Shown: positions 37,603 through 47,170, numbered from the stretch's first letter. The stretch is 64,000 bases of DNA from Leucobacter chromiireducens subsp. chromiireducens (GCF_016758255.1 NZ_QYAD01000004.1:1-64000); one strand, 5' to 3'. The notes: generated by a model from the letters alone, not told the origin. Program-made: numbers and translations.

Positions 37603-38873
37603 TCCAGCTTCGGGTCGCCAACGACGCGAATGCCCACGGTGTCGCGGCCTCGCAGCTTGTCACGGCGCTCCACCGCGAAGCTCACCCCTGCGAGCGCCAG
37701 GCCCACCGCGGCAAGCGTTGCGCCGACCCAGCCCGGCGCGAGATAGCCCAAGCCTGCCGCAATCACGAGACCGCCGAGCCACGCACCGAGGCTGTTACCG
37801 ATATTGAAGGCTGCGTGGTTCACCGCAGCGCCCAGCAGTTCCGCCTCGTGGGCAATGCGAATGAGTCGCGCCTGAATTGACGGCACCAGCACCGACGAGG
37901 TGAGCCCCACGAGAACTGCGAGCACGATGAGTGACACCGCAGTGTCCGCCCACAGGGCGTAGGCGATCAACGCCACGATCAGGCTGCTGAACCCCCACAC
38001 AATCGTTCTGCTCAGGTGACGGTCGCTCGCCCACCCGCCGAGGAGGTTTCCGAGCGTCATGCCAACGCCCACACACGCGAGCACCCACGGCACCGCGCCG
38101 GCTGGCAGCCCGGCCACCCGCGTTGCCACCTCTGCGATGTACGAGTAGACGGCGAAGAAACCGCCAAAACCGATCGCCCCAACCCCGATCATGAGCCAGA
38201 TGCGAGGATTCGTAAAGGCCACGAGCTCGCGCGCGGGCGTACGCGACGGATTTCCTGGAACCCGTGGGAGAAAAGCGAGCGTCAGCACAAGGGTGATCGC
38301 AAAGATCGCCGCGACGAAGATGTACGCGGCCCGCCACCCGGCGAGCTGCCCCAACCAGGTTGCGAGCGGAACGCCCACGACATTTGCGATCGTCAGCCCC
38401 GACAGCGCGAGCGCGATGCCCTGCCCCTGCTTGCCCGGTCCCATGAGCCGCGCAGCGAGCAGCGAGGCGACACCAAAGTACGCGCCGTGGGGGAGCGCCG
38501 CAATGAACCGAGCGAGGGCAAGTGTTCCGAAGCTCGGCATCAGCGCAGAGGCGAGCGAGCCCAGCACAAAGACGCCGAGCAGCCAGAAGGTGAGGCTCGA
38601 CTGCGACATGCGGGAGGCCGCGATCGCGACGGTCGGTGCCCCCACCACAACGCCGAGAGCGTATGCCGTGATCAGGATCCCCGCACGCGCGATTTCCGCC
38701 TCCGGCGCCGCTGCGAATCCGGGCAGCAGATCCTGGGCAATGTTGGGCAGCAAGCCCATCGTGGCGAACTCGGTCACCCCGATCCCGAAACCGCCGAGGG
38801 CGAGCGCGAAGAGCGCAATGACGCGACGGTTGCGGGACAGGGCAGTGGCGGCGGGAGAAGCGGGGGAGAACAC
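37599..38873 (-). CDS. MFS exporter, AraJ-like (DHA1)
   Basis: A 424-residue 12-helix transporter. The opening (GGFGIGVTEFATMGLLPNIAQDL) and FIAALPHGAYFGVASLLAARL match the AraJ/YdhP-type sugar or drug efflux group. No substrate can be assigned. It overlaps the flavin reductase gene tail to tail by 4 bases, leaving no room for a terminator between them. Confidence 0.85.
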   Translation of the reverse strand: MFSPASPAATALSRNRRVIALFALALGGFGIGVTEFATMGLLPNIAQDLLPGFAAAPEAEIARAGILITAYALGVVVGAPTVAIAASRMSQSSLTFWLLGVFVLGSLASALMPSFGTLALARFIAALPHGAYFGVASLLAARLMGPGKQGQGIALALSGLTIANVVGVPLATWLGQLAGWRAAYIFVAAIFAITLVLTLAFLPRVPGNPSRTPARELVAFTNPRIWLMIGVGAIGFGGFFAVYSYIAEVATRVAGLPAGAVPWVLACVGVGMTLGNLLGGWASDRHLSRTIVWGFSSLIVALIAYALWADTAVSLIVLAVLVGLTSSVLVPSIQARLIRIAHEAELLGAAVNHAAFNIGNSLGAWLGGLVIAAGLGYLAPGWVGATLAAVGLALAGVSFAVERRDKLRGRDTVGIRVVGDPKLD

Positions 38874-38907
38874 CCCGGAATCTTACCCGCCGCGAGCGAC
38901 CGTGAGG

Positions 38908-39555
38908 TTACGGGCGCTGCGAGAGCCAAGCTTCGAGCGCGGGCTGCTCGATCCCAATCGTCGTGTGGTCACCGTGTCCGGGCTGCACCGTAAGCTCCGT
39001 TGGCAGCGTGAAGAGCTGCGTTCGGATGGACTCGACGATGCCCGGAAAGCTCGAGTACTCCCAGCGAGTTGCACCGGGACCACCCTGGAAGAGTGTGTCC
39101 CCGGAGAACACGGTGTCGAGCGCGGGGGCGACGAAGCAGACGGAGCCCGGGGTGTGGCCCGGGGTGTGACGGGTTGCGAGTTCAATGTCGCCCACCTGGA
39201 ATGTCGCACCGTGTGCCAGCTCGAAGTCCGGGAGCGCCTCGCCGTGGGTCTCGTGCCAGAGGAACAGGTCGGCAGGGTGCAGGTAGATGTGCGTGTCGAG
39301 CGCCTGAGCCACCTGCACCGCGGCGTTGACATGGTCTTCGTGCCCGTGGGTGAGGAGCAGTCCGAGGACCTCCCGGTCGCCGACAGCCGCGACAATAGCG
39401 TCAGCATCGTGCGCTGCGTCGATAATGAGTACGCGCTCCTCGTCGCCCACCAACCAGACGTTGTTCTCGAGGGCAATGCCCCCGGCCGGGAAGCCAGGTC
39501 GCCCCGCGCCGATGAAGCCGCTGGTGATGATGCGTTCGATTGACACGGCAGCCAT
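38908..39555 (-). CDS. Metallo-beta-lactamase-fold hydrolase (glyoxalase II-like)
   Basis: About 215 residues with the binuclear zinc motif THGHEDHVNA, then HTPGHTPGSVCF, FSGDTLF and the final PGHGDHTTIG histidine. This is the layout of small glyoxalase II-like hydrolases of actinobacteria. I prefer the ATG at 39555 with AGAAGG 7 bases upstream; an ATG at 39579 would add eight residues. Confidence 0.88.
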   Translation of the reverse strand: MAAVSIERIITSGFIGAGRPGFPAGGIALENNVWLVGDEERVLIIDAAHDADAIVAAVGDREVLGLLLTHGHEDHVNAAVQVAQALDTHIYLHPADLFLWHETHGEALPDFELAHGATFQVGDIELATRHTPGHTPGSVCFVAPALDTVFSGDTLFQGGPGATRWEYSSFPGIVESIRTQLFTLPTELTVQPGHGDHTTIGIEQPALEAWLSQRP

Positions 39556-39646
39556 GGCGATGCCTTCTTTCTGATTCATTGAGATACATCCCGGGCATTC
39601 CAGACTGACACTCGGCGGCGGCGGCCGGGCCCGGGCCGAGACAAAG

Positions 39647-39698
39647 GGGGAGGGGCGCCCCCGGAGCGGATTGAATCCGACCGAGCGCGCCCCTCCCC
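39647..39698. terminator. Strong hairpin between the stress-protein and hydrolase genes
   Basis: Twelve-base complementary arms (GGGGAGGGGCGC at 39647-39658, GCGCCCCTCCCC at 39687-39698) enclose a second small stem (CGGATT/AATCCG). It ends the minus-strand universal stress protein transcript before the hydrolase gene. There is no T-run, as is common in actinobacteria. Confidence 0.65.
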
Positions 39699-39725
39699 GG
39701 CACTGTACGTGCCGTAGTGTGCGGG

Positions 39726-40574
39726 CTAGTCCGCGCGCGTAACAATCACGGGGCAGGGCAGCGCCTGCAGTACGCCGTGGCTGACGGATCCGAGCAGCAG
39801 GCGGGAGATCCCACCGCGGCCGCGGCTTCCGACGACGAGCAGTTCTGCACCCTGCGCCACCTGCACCAGCGCGGCAACCGGAGGCGACTGCACGATCTCG
39901 CGGCGCACCTCGAGATCAGGGTAGCGCTCCGCAAGACCGGCCACACCAATGGCGATTGCTTCCTCCGCGGCACTCCGCTGGGACTCGACGAGTTCCTCAC
40001 TCCAGAGGTACTCGAGCCCCGGCGTGAGGGGCGGCATCCACGCGTAGACCGCGATGAGGGGCACGCCGCGGAACGACGCTTCCTCTGCGGCGTAGGCGAT
40101 GGCACGCTGCGAGGCCTCAGAACCGTCGATGCCGACGACCACGCCGGCGTTGGGCTGCACCTCGCTGTTCGGGATCACCGCTACGGGGCAGTGCGCCGTC
40201 GCTGCGACCTTCACCGCGCGCGTGCCGAAGAAGGAGCCCGAGAAGCGACTGCCGGCGTGCTGGCCCAGGACCAGCAGATCGGCCTGCTTCGAGGCTTCCT
40301 CGACCTCGGCGATCGGGTGTCCCACAACCGCCGTGCCGCTGATTTCGCCAACGAATCCGAGGCTGCGCGCGTGCGCGATTTCTGCCTCGAGCATCTGTTC
40401 TGAGGCCTTCTGAGCCTCGGAGAGGAATGCGACACTCTCCGAAAGGAACGAGTCATCCGCAACGTGCAGCAAGCGAACGCTTGCCCCACGCTCCGTGGCG
40501 CGCGCAAGGCCCCACGCGAGCGCCACGCGGCTCTGCTCCGATCCGTCTACTCCGATGAGGTACTTCTCCGACAT
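39726..40574 (-). CDS. Universal stress protein with two UspA domains
   Basis: A 282-residue tandem UspA protein. Domain 1 (1-137) begins YLIGVDGSEQS; domain 2 (about 145-280) begins VVVGIDGSEAS and carries the ATP-type loop GSRGRGGISRLLLGSVS. The corresponding loop in domain 1 (GQHAGSRFSGSFFGTRA) is a variant, so domain 1 may bind nucleotide differently. It lies beside the GapB-type dehydrogenase gene in the same direction. Confidence 0.92.
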   Translation of the reverse strand: MSEKYLIGVDGSEQSRVALAWGLARATERGASVRLLHVADDSFLSESVAFLSEAQKASEQMLEAEIAHARSLGFVGEISGTAVVGHPIAEVEEASKQADLLVLGQHAGSRFSGSFFGTRAVKVAATAHCPVAVIPNSEVQPNAGVVVGIDGSEASQRAIAYAAEEASFRGVPLIAVYAWMPPLTPGLEYLWSEELVESQRSAAEEAIAIGVAGLAERYPDLEVRREIVQSPPVAALVQVAQGAELLVVGSRGRGGISRLLLGSVSHGVLQALPCPVIVTRAD

Positions 40575-40632
40575 GTTCGGTCCTTTCTCTCGGGATGTTT
40601 CGTGAGCGTAGCCGCGCGGCGCGGCGACGCGG

Positions 40633-42072
40633 TTACGCCGTCAGCGCGGGCAGCTGAGCCGGGTGGCTCCCTGCGAGCTGCTCGATGACGCGCACGACCT
40701 GGCAGCTGTATCCGTACTCGTTGTCATACCAGACGTAGAGCACCGCGGAATCGCCAGTGACGATCGTTGCGAGGCCATCGACGATGCCCGCGCGGTTCGC
40801 GCCAACGAAGTCGGTCGAGACGATCTCGGGCGACTCGACATAGTCGATCTGCGTGCGCAGTGCACCCGTGAGCGACACCTGCTCGAGGAAGGAGTTGATC
40901 TCCTCGACGGTGGTCTCGCGCTCGAGCTGCAGGTTCAGCACAGCCATCGACACGTCCGGGGTGGGAACGCGAATAGCGTTGCCCGTCAGCTTGCCCTCGA
41001 ACTCGGGCAGCGCCTTCGACACGGCCTTCGCCGCACCGGTCTCGGTGAGCACCATGTTGAGTGCTGCCGAGCGGCCACGACGATCGCCCTTGTGGAAGTT
41101 GTCGATGAGGTTCTGATCGTTCGTGTACGCGTGCACGGTCTCAACGTGCCCACGCTTCACTCCGAACTGATCGTTCATCACCTTGAGCACCGGGGTGATC
41201 GCGTTCGTGGTGCACGATGCGGCCGACACGATCGTGTCTGCGTCGGTGATCTTGTCGTTGTTGACGCCGTAGACGACGTTCAGCATGTCGCCCTTACCGG
41301 GAGCGGTGAGCAGCACGCGGGCAATGCCCTGGTTCTTCAGGTGCTGACCGAGGCCCTCGGCGTCGCGCCAGCGGCCCGTGTTGTCAACGAGGATCGCGTC
41401 CTCGATGCCGTACTGCGTGTAGTCAACGCTTGCGGGATCGTTCGAGTAGATGACCTGGATCCGCACGCCGTTTGCAAGGATCGCGTCCTCGTCCTCGAGT
41501 ACGGTGATGGTGCCGTTGAAGGGGCCGTGCACCGAGTCGCGGCGCAGGAGGTTTGCGCGCTTCTGCAGGTCATTCTCGGAGCCCTTCCGCACCACGATGG
41601 CGCGCAGGTTCAGCCCGTTGCCCGAGCCCGAGTGGTCGATGATGATGCGAGCGAGGAGGCGCCCGATTCGACCGAAGCCGTACAGCACCACGTCGGTGCC
41701 GGTACCGGGCTTCGCCTCGAACGCGGGAGCGAGCACCTCGCGGAGGTACGCCGCAAGGTCGGAGCTGCCCGACGCGCGGAAGCCGTTGGCGAGGAGCGCC
41801 AGGTCCACGGATACCGGGCCGGGCTGCAGCTGCGCGAGCGTCTCGACGATCGCCGAGGTCTCAGCGAGGGGGAGCTCAACGTCGTCAATCTTGCGCGCCG
41901 AGCGGTGGGCGCGGATGATGTCGACGGAGGAACGGCCGATGAGGCTGCGGCCGTGCACCGACATCACCACATCGTGGTCGCGGTACAGCTGACCGATCAG
42001 CGGAATCATCCGCTCTGCGAGTTCCTGCTTCGCCTTCCAAGCTTCGAGGTGAGCATCAGCACGCTGGTTCAT
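40633..42072 (-). CDS. Glyceraldehyde-3-phosphate dehydrogenase, long GapB type
   Basis: A 479-residue dehydrogenase. An N-terminal helical extension of about 125 residues precedes the GFGRIGR NAD(P)-binding motif. The catalytic loop is SAASCTTNAITP. This length and extension match the actinobacterial second GapDH (GapB/GapX), believed to act mainly in gluconeogenesis. AAGGA lies upstream of the ATG. The gene is divergent from metQ. Confidence 0.9.
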   Translation of the reverse strand: MNQRADAHLEAWKAKQELAERMIPLIGQLYRDHDVVMSVHGRSLIGRSSVDIIRAHRSARKIDDVELPLAETSAIVETLAQLQPGPVSVDLALLANGFRASGSSDLAAYLREVLAPAFEAKPGTGTDVVLYGFGRIGRLLARIIIDHSGSGNGLNLRAIVVRKGSENDLQKRANLLRRDSVHGPFNGTITVLEDEDAILANGVRIQVIYSNDPASVDYTQYGIEDAILVDNTGRWRDAEGLGQHLKNQGIARVLLTAPGKGDMLNVVYGVNNDKITDADTIVSAASCTTNAITPVLKVMNDQFGVKRGHVETVHAYTNDQNLIDNFHKGDRRGRSAALNMVLTETGAAKAVSKALPEFEGKLTGNAIRVPTPDVSMAVLNLQLERETTVEEINSFLEQVSLTGALRTQIDYVESPEIVSTDFVGANRAGIVDGLATIVTGDSAVLYVWYDNEYGYSCQVVRVIEQLAGSHPAQLPALTA

Positions 42073-42285
42073 GTGAACGGAGGGTTCCTTCCAAACGGTA
42101 TGAAGAGGGATCGGCCTGCCCGCCGGTACGCTGTCGCGTCACCTCCAGTATCCCACGCGCATGACGCTGTGTGACACCGCGATTACCGCGTGGCGGCGGA
42201 CATGCCTGAGGCTTGAGGTGTTCGGCTCGAGCCCAGCCTCGCAGCCACCACCGACATTTCATCGCACCGAGCCAAGGGGATCCCC

Positions 42286-43179
42286 ATGACTTTCACGAAG
42301 CGCCGCACCATCGCCGCCTCATTCACCGCCCTCGCCCTCGCCGGCGCAGCTGCCCTCGCGGGCTGCGCGCCCGCAGCGGACAGCGAGAGCGAGACTGTGA
42401 AGATCGGCGTCGTGCCCGGCGGTCAGCCCTACTGGGACACCTTTGTTGCAGCGGCAGCTGACGAGGGAATCACCGTCGAGATCGTTGACTTCGCCGAGTA
42501 CCCGCAGCCGAACCCGCTGCTGGCCGAGGGCGAGCTCGACCTCAACCAGTTCCAGCACATCGCTTACCTCGCCGAGTACAACGAGGAGGCCAGCGACGAC
42601 CTGGTGGCCCTCGGCTCCACCGTGATCTACCCAATGAACCTGTTCTCGGCAAAGTACGACAAGATCGAGGACATCCCGAAGGGTGGCACCGTGGCGGTGC
42701 CGAACGATCCCTCGAACCGCGCACGCGCGCTGCTCGTGCTCCAGAAGCTCGGCCTCATTGAGCTGAAGGACGGCGGCAACTCGGGCTCCACGCTCGAGGA
42801 CGTCCTCGCCGATTCGTCGAAGGTGAAGGTCACCGAGCTCGACGCGGCCGGCATCCCGGGCGTGCTGCCCGACGTTGATGGCGGCGTCGTGAACAACGAC
42901 TTTGTGGAGCCGGCGGGCCTGAAGTTCTCCGACTCGCTCGGTTCCGACAGCGCCGAGGATCCCGCGGCCGCACCGTACACGAACATCTTCGCTGCGCGTG
43001 CGGAGGACAAGAACAATAAGACCTACCTGAAGCTCGTGGACATCTACCAGAACAATCCCGAGGTTCAGAAGGCAGTGAAGGACTACGTCGGTGAGGGCGC
43101 GGTGCCGCTCAACACGCCGGCTGCTGAGCTTGCCGACATTCTCGCCCAGGCGCAGAAGGACTACGCAGCTACGAAGTAG
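42286..43179 (+). CDS. metQ: MetQ/NlpA methionine-binding lipoprotein
   Basis: A 297-residue substrate-binding lipoprotein. The signal peptide ends in the lipobox LAGC (Cys about 27). The mature part has the NlpA pattern: VKIGVVPGG, LDLNQFQHIAYL, VAVPNDPSNRARALLVLQKLGLI and GVVNNDF. It delivers methionine to the MetN-MetI transporter encoded just downstream. I saw no SAM riboswitch in the 200 bases upstream. Confidence 0.93.
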   Translation: MTFTKRRTIAASFTALALAGAAALAGCAPAADSESETVKIGVVPGGQPYWDTFVAAAADEGITVEIVDFAEYPQPNPLLAEGELDLNQFQHIAYLAEYNEEASDDLVALGSTVIYPMNLFSAKYDKIEDIPKGGTVAVPNDPSNRARALLVLQKLGLIELKDGGNSGSTLEDVLADSSKVKVTELDAAGIPGVLPDVDGGVVNNDFVEPAGLKFSDSLGSDSAEDPAAAPYTNIFAARAEDKNNKTYLKLVDIYQNNPEVQKAVKDYVGEGAVPLNTPAAELADILAQAQKDYAATK

Positions 43180-43219
43180 TCGCGCGAGCACTCAGCGCAG
43201 GCCTTGGCCCGCGTCCCGC

Positions 43220-43251
43220 ATCGGGGCGGTGAGAATTCTCACCGCCCCGAT
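43220..43251. terminator. Perfect 32-base palindrome between metQ and metN
   Basis: The arms ATCGGGGCGGTGAGAA and TTCTCACCGCCCCGAT are exact complements with GAATTC at the centre. As RNA it forms a strong hairpin about 40 bases after the metQ stop. A partial terminator that makes MetQ more abundant than the ATPase is the likely role. Confidence 0.75.
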
Positions 43252-43330
43252 TGTGGTCTTCGGGCACGCGCCCGTCACAATAGATTCCGGCCGCGCGAGG
43301 CGGCCACAGCCGAGCGAGAGGACCCACAGG

Positions 43331-44359
43331 GTGACACGCGTGCAACTGAGCGGGGTGGGAAAACGGTATCCCGGCCGTGGCAAGAACGATCCTGAGATTG
43401 TTGCGGTCGACGATGTCTCCATCGAGGTTGCGTCGGGCGAGATCCACGCCATCATCGGGTACTCCGGTGCGGGCAAGAGCACGCTTCTCCGCCTGATCAA
43501 CGGGCTGGAGCGCGCCACGAGCGGCACGATCTCCGTTGGCGCCAACGAGCTGACCGCACTCAGCGAGCGTCAGCTGCGGCCGGTGCGCTCACAGATCGGC
43601 ATGATCTTCCAGCAGTTCAACCTCTTCCAGTCGAAGACGATTGCGAAGAACGTGGAGTACCCGCTCGTGGTGGCGGGCGTCGCTCCCGACGAGCGCGCTG
43701 CCCGCGTCGCCGAGCTGCTCAGCTTCGTAGGGCTCCAGGATCGCGCGGGGGCCTATCCGGATGAGCTTTCCGGAGGCCAGAAGCAGCGTGTGGGCATCGC
43801 TCGCGCGCTTGCGACGAACCCTGGCGTGCTGCTCGCTGACGAGGCGACGAGCGCGCTCGATCCCGAGACCTCCCGTGAGGTACTCGGCCTGTTGAAGCGC
43901 GTCAACGACGAGCTCGGCATCACGATCATTTTGATCACGCACGAGATGGACGTGGTGCGAGAGATTGCCCACCGAGTCACCGTGATGGACAGCGGTCGCG
44001 CAGTCGAGCAGGGCGACGTGTTCGAGGTCTTTTCGGCGCCCACGAGCGAGACAACGCGCAAGTTCGTTGCCACCGCGCTGCCGAGCGAGCCGGGATCCGA
44101 GCATCTTGAGCAACTCCGCCGGCGTCATCGCGGCCGGCTCGTCAGCCTGACTTTCCGCGACGGTGATGTCGATCAGCCCGTCGTGTTCCGCACCCTGGCG
44201 GAACGCGGTGTGGGCGTCAGTATCATTCACGGCGGGATCACCGACGTGGGCGGACGCAGCTTTGGCAAGCTCACGCTGGAGCTCATCGGCGACGAGCTGC
44301 GCGTCGAGCACGCGGTTGCGGCGCTCGCGCAGGAGACCGAGCTGGAGGTGCTCGCATAA
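43331..44359 (+). CDS. metN: MetN, ATPase of the methionine ABC importer
   Basis: A 342-residue ABC ATPase: Walker A GYSGAGKST (about 46), signature LSGGQKQRVGIARAL, Walker B VLLADEATSALD. A C-terminal NIL regulatory domain (about 260-340) senses methionine in this family. The GTG at 43331 has GAGAGGA upstream; longer frames start inside metQ. It overlaps metI by one base. Confidence 0.93.
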   Translation: MTRVQLSGVGKRYPGRGKNDPEIVAVDDVSIEVASGEIHAIIGYSGAGKSTLLRLINGLERATSGTISVGANELTALSERQLRPVRSQIGMIFQQFNLFQSKTIAKNVEYPLVVAGVAPDERAARVAELLSFVGLQDRAGAYPDELSGGQKQRVGIARALATNPGVLLADEATSALDPETSREVLGLLKRVNDELGITIILITHEMDVVREIAHRVTVMDSGRAVEQGDVFEVFSAPTSETTRKFVATALPSEPGSEHLEQLRRRHRGRLVSLTFRDGDVDQPVVFRTLAERGVGVSIIHGGITDVGGRSFGKLTLELIGDELRVEHAVAALAQETELEVLA

Positions 44360-45024
44360 TGGATCGCTTGCTTGAACTCCTTGCGAACGGCAAATTCCTC
44401 GAGGCAACCCTCGAGACGATCTTCTACGCCGTCTTCACGCTCGGCGTCGGTGGCGCGCTCGGCCTCATCGTGGGCGTTGCGCTCACTGTGACTCGGCAGG
44501 GCGGGCTCCTCGAGAATCGTCCGGTCTTCTGGACCCTGAACTTCCTCGTGAATTTCTTCCGCCCCATTCCTTTCGTGGTGTTGATTGGCGCGCTTACCCC
44601 GCTCGCTCGTCTCGTCGTAGGCACGGGTATGGGCGCACGCGCGCTGCTATTCGTGCTGACATTCGCGGCGATGTTTGGCATCGCACGCCTCGTTGAGCAA
44701 AACTTGCTCACGGTATCGCCCGGTGTCATCGAGGCCGCGCGCGCCATGGGTGCGGGACCGGTCCGCACGATCTTCACGGTACTCATCCCGGAGGGGCTCG
44801 GGCCGCTGGTACTCGGCTACACCTTCGCGTTCATTGCGGTGGTCGACATGACCGCGATGGCCGGAGTCGTGGGCGGCGGCGGGCTCGGCAACCTCGCGCT
44901 ACAGTACGGGTATCGGCAGTTCAACCCGTGGGTCACCTGGTCTGCCGTGCTCGTCATCATCGTGATCGTGCAGCTCGTGCAGCTGCTCGGCAACGTCATC
45001 GCCCGCAAGCTGCTCCGGAGGTAA
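44359..45024 (+). CDS. metI: MetI, permease of the methionine ABC importer
   Basis: A 221-residue inner-membrane permease with about five helices and the EAA-type cytoplasmic loop EAARAMGAGPVRTIFTVLIPEGLGPL that docks on MetN. Start ATG shares its A with the metN stop (TAATG). Length is standard for MetI. Confidence 0.93.
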   Translation: MDRLLELLANGKFLEATLETIFYAVFTLGVGGALGLIVGVALTVTRQGGLLENRPVFWTLNFLVNFFRPIPFVVLIGALTPLARLVVGTGMGARALLFVLTFAAMFGIARLVEQNLLTVSPGVIEAARAMGAGPVRTIFTVLIPEGLGPLVLGYTFAFIAVVDMTAMAGVVGGGGLGNLALQYGYRQFNPWVTWSAVLVIIVIVQLVQLLGNVIARKLLRR

Positions 45025-45026
45025 GC

Positions 45027-45929
45027 GTGTCCGATCGCTCAGAGTTCACCACACCCGAGGCGTCCGCCACCGAGCCGGACACCCGGCTTGCAGACTTCCT
45101 CGAGGTGGCAGACGAACTCTGGCCGCTCGCCACGGCGGAGAGCTGGGACCGCGTGGGCCTCACCTCTGGTGACCCGCGGGCCGCCCTGACGCGCGCACTC
45201 CTTGCGGTCGACGTGACTGAGGCGACGGTGACCGAGGCGCTCGAGACGGGAGCGGATCTCCTCTTCACTCACCACCCGCTGTTGCTCCGCGGCGTGCACA
45301 CCCTCGCCGAAGACACGGCGAAGGGGGCGCTCATTGCTCGGCTCATTCGAGGTGGCTGCGCGCTCTACTCGGCGCACACGAACGCCGATGCGCCGGCAGA
45401 CGGGGTGTCCGATGTGTTCGCGCGCCGTCTGGGGCTTGTGCACGCGCAGCCCATTGTCCCGAGCCAGCACCCCGCCGCGCACCCTGGCGCAGGAATCGGC
45501 CGAGTGGGCACGCTGCCGCACCCGACGTCGCTCCGCGAACTCGCTGAGCGTCTCGCAGAGATCCTCCCGCAGACTGTGAGCGGAGTACGGGTCGGAGGGG
45601 ATCCCAATCGAGAGGTATCTCGCGTCGCGCTTCTCGGCGGTGCGGGAGACAGCTTGCTCGACCATCCGCTCGTGCGCGCAGCGGATGTCTACGTGACGTC
45701 TGATCTGCGGCATCACCCCGCTCAGGAGTCACTGGAGCTCGGCGCAGCGGCGGGTGGCCCCGCGCTCATCGACGTCGCGCACTGGGCGAGCGAGTCGTTG
45801 TGGCTCGCGGGCGCCGCCGAGACGCTCGGCGCGAGGCTCCCCGGCGTGGCATTCAGCGTGAGCAGCGCGCGCACTGACCCGTGGGCCTTTGCGGTGGGCG
45901 CTCTCGCTGAACCGGGTGCCGCCGCGTAA
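45027..45929 (+). CDS. Nif3-like dinuclear metal hexameric protein
   Basis: A 300-residue Nif3/YbgI/DUF34 family protein: ESWDRVGLTSGD, LLFTHHPLLLRG with the metal-binding His pair, LYSAHTNADAP and the late DVAHWASE motif. The biochemical role of the family is still debated (GTP cyclohydrolase-like fold). The GTG at 45027 is 2 bases after the metI stop, with GGAGG upstream, so it is co-transcribed with met genes. Confidence 0.9.
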   Translation: MSDRSEFTTPEASATEPDTRLADFLEVADELWPLATAESWDRVGLTSGDPRAALTRALLAVDVTEATVTEALETGADLLFTHHPLLLRGVHTLAEDTAKGALIARLIRGGCALYSAHTNADAPADGVSDVFARRLGLVHAQPIVPSQHPAAHPGAGIGRVGTLPHPTSLRELAERLAEILPQTVSGVRVGGDPNREVSRVALLGGAGDSLLDHPLVRAADVYVTSDLRHHPAQESLELGAAAGGPALIDVAHWASESLWLAGAAETLGARLPGVAFSVSSARTDPWAFAVGALAEPGAAA

Positions 45930-45963
45930 CCCAGTGGCCGGTGCGCGACGGTAGGCTAGCCCT

Positions 45964-46707
45964 ATGAAGGCTAGCCCCCGGCAGCAGCAACTGCTGCTCG
46001 ATCTCCACGACCTCGACACGACGATTGCGCGCCTGCGCCGCAAGCGTACAACGCTGCCGGAGCGCGCTGAACTTGACGGCCTCGCCGACGAGATCGCGGC
46101 CTCACGCGAGCAGTTCATGGCCGCGCAGCGTGAGCTCGACACGCTCACCGCGGAGATTGAGCGCATCGAGGCGGACGTCGCGATGGTGCGCCAGCGCCGC
46201 ACCCGCGACGAGGAACTCATGGCGGTCAGCACCTCCCCGAAGGAGGCACAGGCACTGCAGAGCGAACTCGACACGCTGGCGCGCCGCATGGGCGAGCTTG
46301 AGGAACGCGAGCTCGAGCTCATGGAGCAGCAGGAGACCGCACAGGCAGCCTTCACCGAAGCAGAGCGCGTGCTTGGTGGCGTAGATGCCCGGCGCGCGAA
46401 GATTCAGGAGTCGATTGACAGCGCGGAGGCGCAGATCGACCGCGAGCTTGCGTCGAACACCGAGGAGCGTGGCGGGCTTGCAGCCGAGATCCAGCGTGAT
46501 CTGCTCGGTGTGTACGAGGAGCTGCGCGGCCGGATCGGGATCGGGGCTGCGCGTCTGCGCGGTGCCGTGTCTGAGGCCAGCAACATGGCACTCACCCCGG
46601 CCGAGCTCAGTGATTTCAACGCCGCCGCACCCGACGAGCTGCTGTTCTGCCCCGGCACTGGCGCGATCTTGGTGCGCGTCGCGGAGGACACGACCCCCGA
46701 GGTGTAG
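45964..46707 (+). CDS. Coiled-coil CdsZ-like protein with degenerate zinc ribbon
   Basis: A 247-residue protein: a long coiled-coil hairpin (about 15-190) followed by the C-terminal C4 zinc-ribbon fold of the CdsZ/CT398-like family. Normally two CxxC pairs are present; here the last segment reads FCPGTGAILVR with only one cysteine, so zinc binding is probably lost. Members are conserved next to nif3-like and rnpB in this order in Microbacteriaceae. Confidence 0.85.
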   Translation: MKASPRQQQLLLDLHDLDTTIARLRRKRTTLPERAELDGLADEIAASREQFMAAQRELDTLTAEIERIEADVAMVRQRRTRDEELMAVSTSPKEAQALQSELDTLARRMGELEERELELMEQQETAQAAFTEAERVLGGVDARRAKIQESIDSAEAQIDRELASNTEERGGLAAEIQRDLLGVYEELRGRIGIGAARLRGAVSEASNMALTPAELSDFNAAAPDELLFCPGTGAILVRVAEDTTPEV

Positions 46708-46717
46708 AATCGACGTT

Positions 46718-47098
46718 GGAATGGGCTGGTGAGACGGTCGCGTCGCGGCACGAAAGTGCACGCGCCGAGGAACGTCCGGGCTCCGCAGGGGAGAACGGTG
46801 GGTAACGCCCACCCGGGGTAACCCGCGAGAAAGTGCAACAGAGAGTAGACCGCCGCGCCCAGCATGCTGAGCGCGGTAAGGCTGAAAGGGTGGTGTAAGA
46901 GACCACCGGCGCTCGTGGTGACACGGGCGGCCAGGTAAACCTCGTTCGGAGCAAGGCCAGACAGAGGATGATGACGCGCCCCGCCGAGTCCTCGGGTAGG
47001 CCGCTAGAGGGTACTGGCAACAGTGCCCCGAGAGAGATGACCGTCACCCCGGCTGCGGTCGGGGAGACAGAACCCGGCGTATGATCCGGCCCATTCCA
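46718..47098 (+). ncRNA. rnpB: RNase P RNA, bacterial class A
   Basis: The ends pair as helix P1 (GGAATGGGC at 46718-46726 with GCCCATTCC at 47090-47098). Inside are the conserved blocks GAGGAACGTCCGGGCT (about 46767), ACAGAGAGTAGACCGCC, GGTAAGGCTGAAAGGGTG and, near the 3' end, AGACAGAACCCGG. The length of about 381 nt fits the class. It is the ribozyme that matures tRNA 5' ends. Confidence 0.95.
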
Positions 47099-47170
47099 CC
47101 CTTCGCGTGCACAGCTCCTCGGCCTACTTGGCCGCTCGGGCCGCCCCAGTGACTGACCTATGCTGATCCT

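Noticed and set aside
38016-39543. Long plus-strand frames over the AraJ-like and hydrolase genes
   Set aside because: Both minus-strand genes have clear family motifs; the plus frames are shadows.
40663-42174. A 503-codon plus-strand frame
   Set aside because: Antisense to the GapB-type dehydrogenase; composition typical of a shadow frame in high-GC DNA.
42073-42285. SAM riboswitch before metQ
   Set aside because: The gap has some inverted repeats but none of the conserved SAM-I, SAM-II or SAM-IV core sequences that I can recognise.
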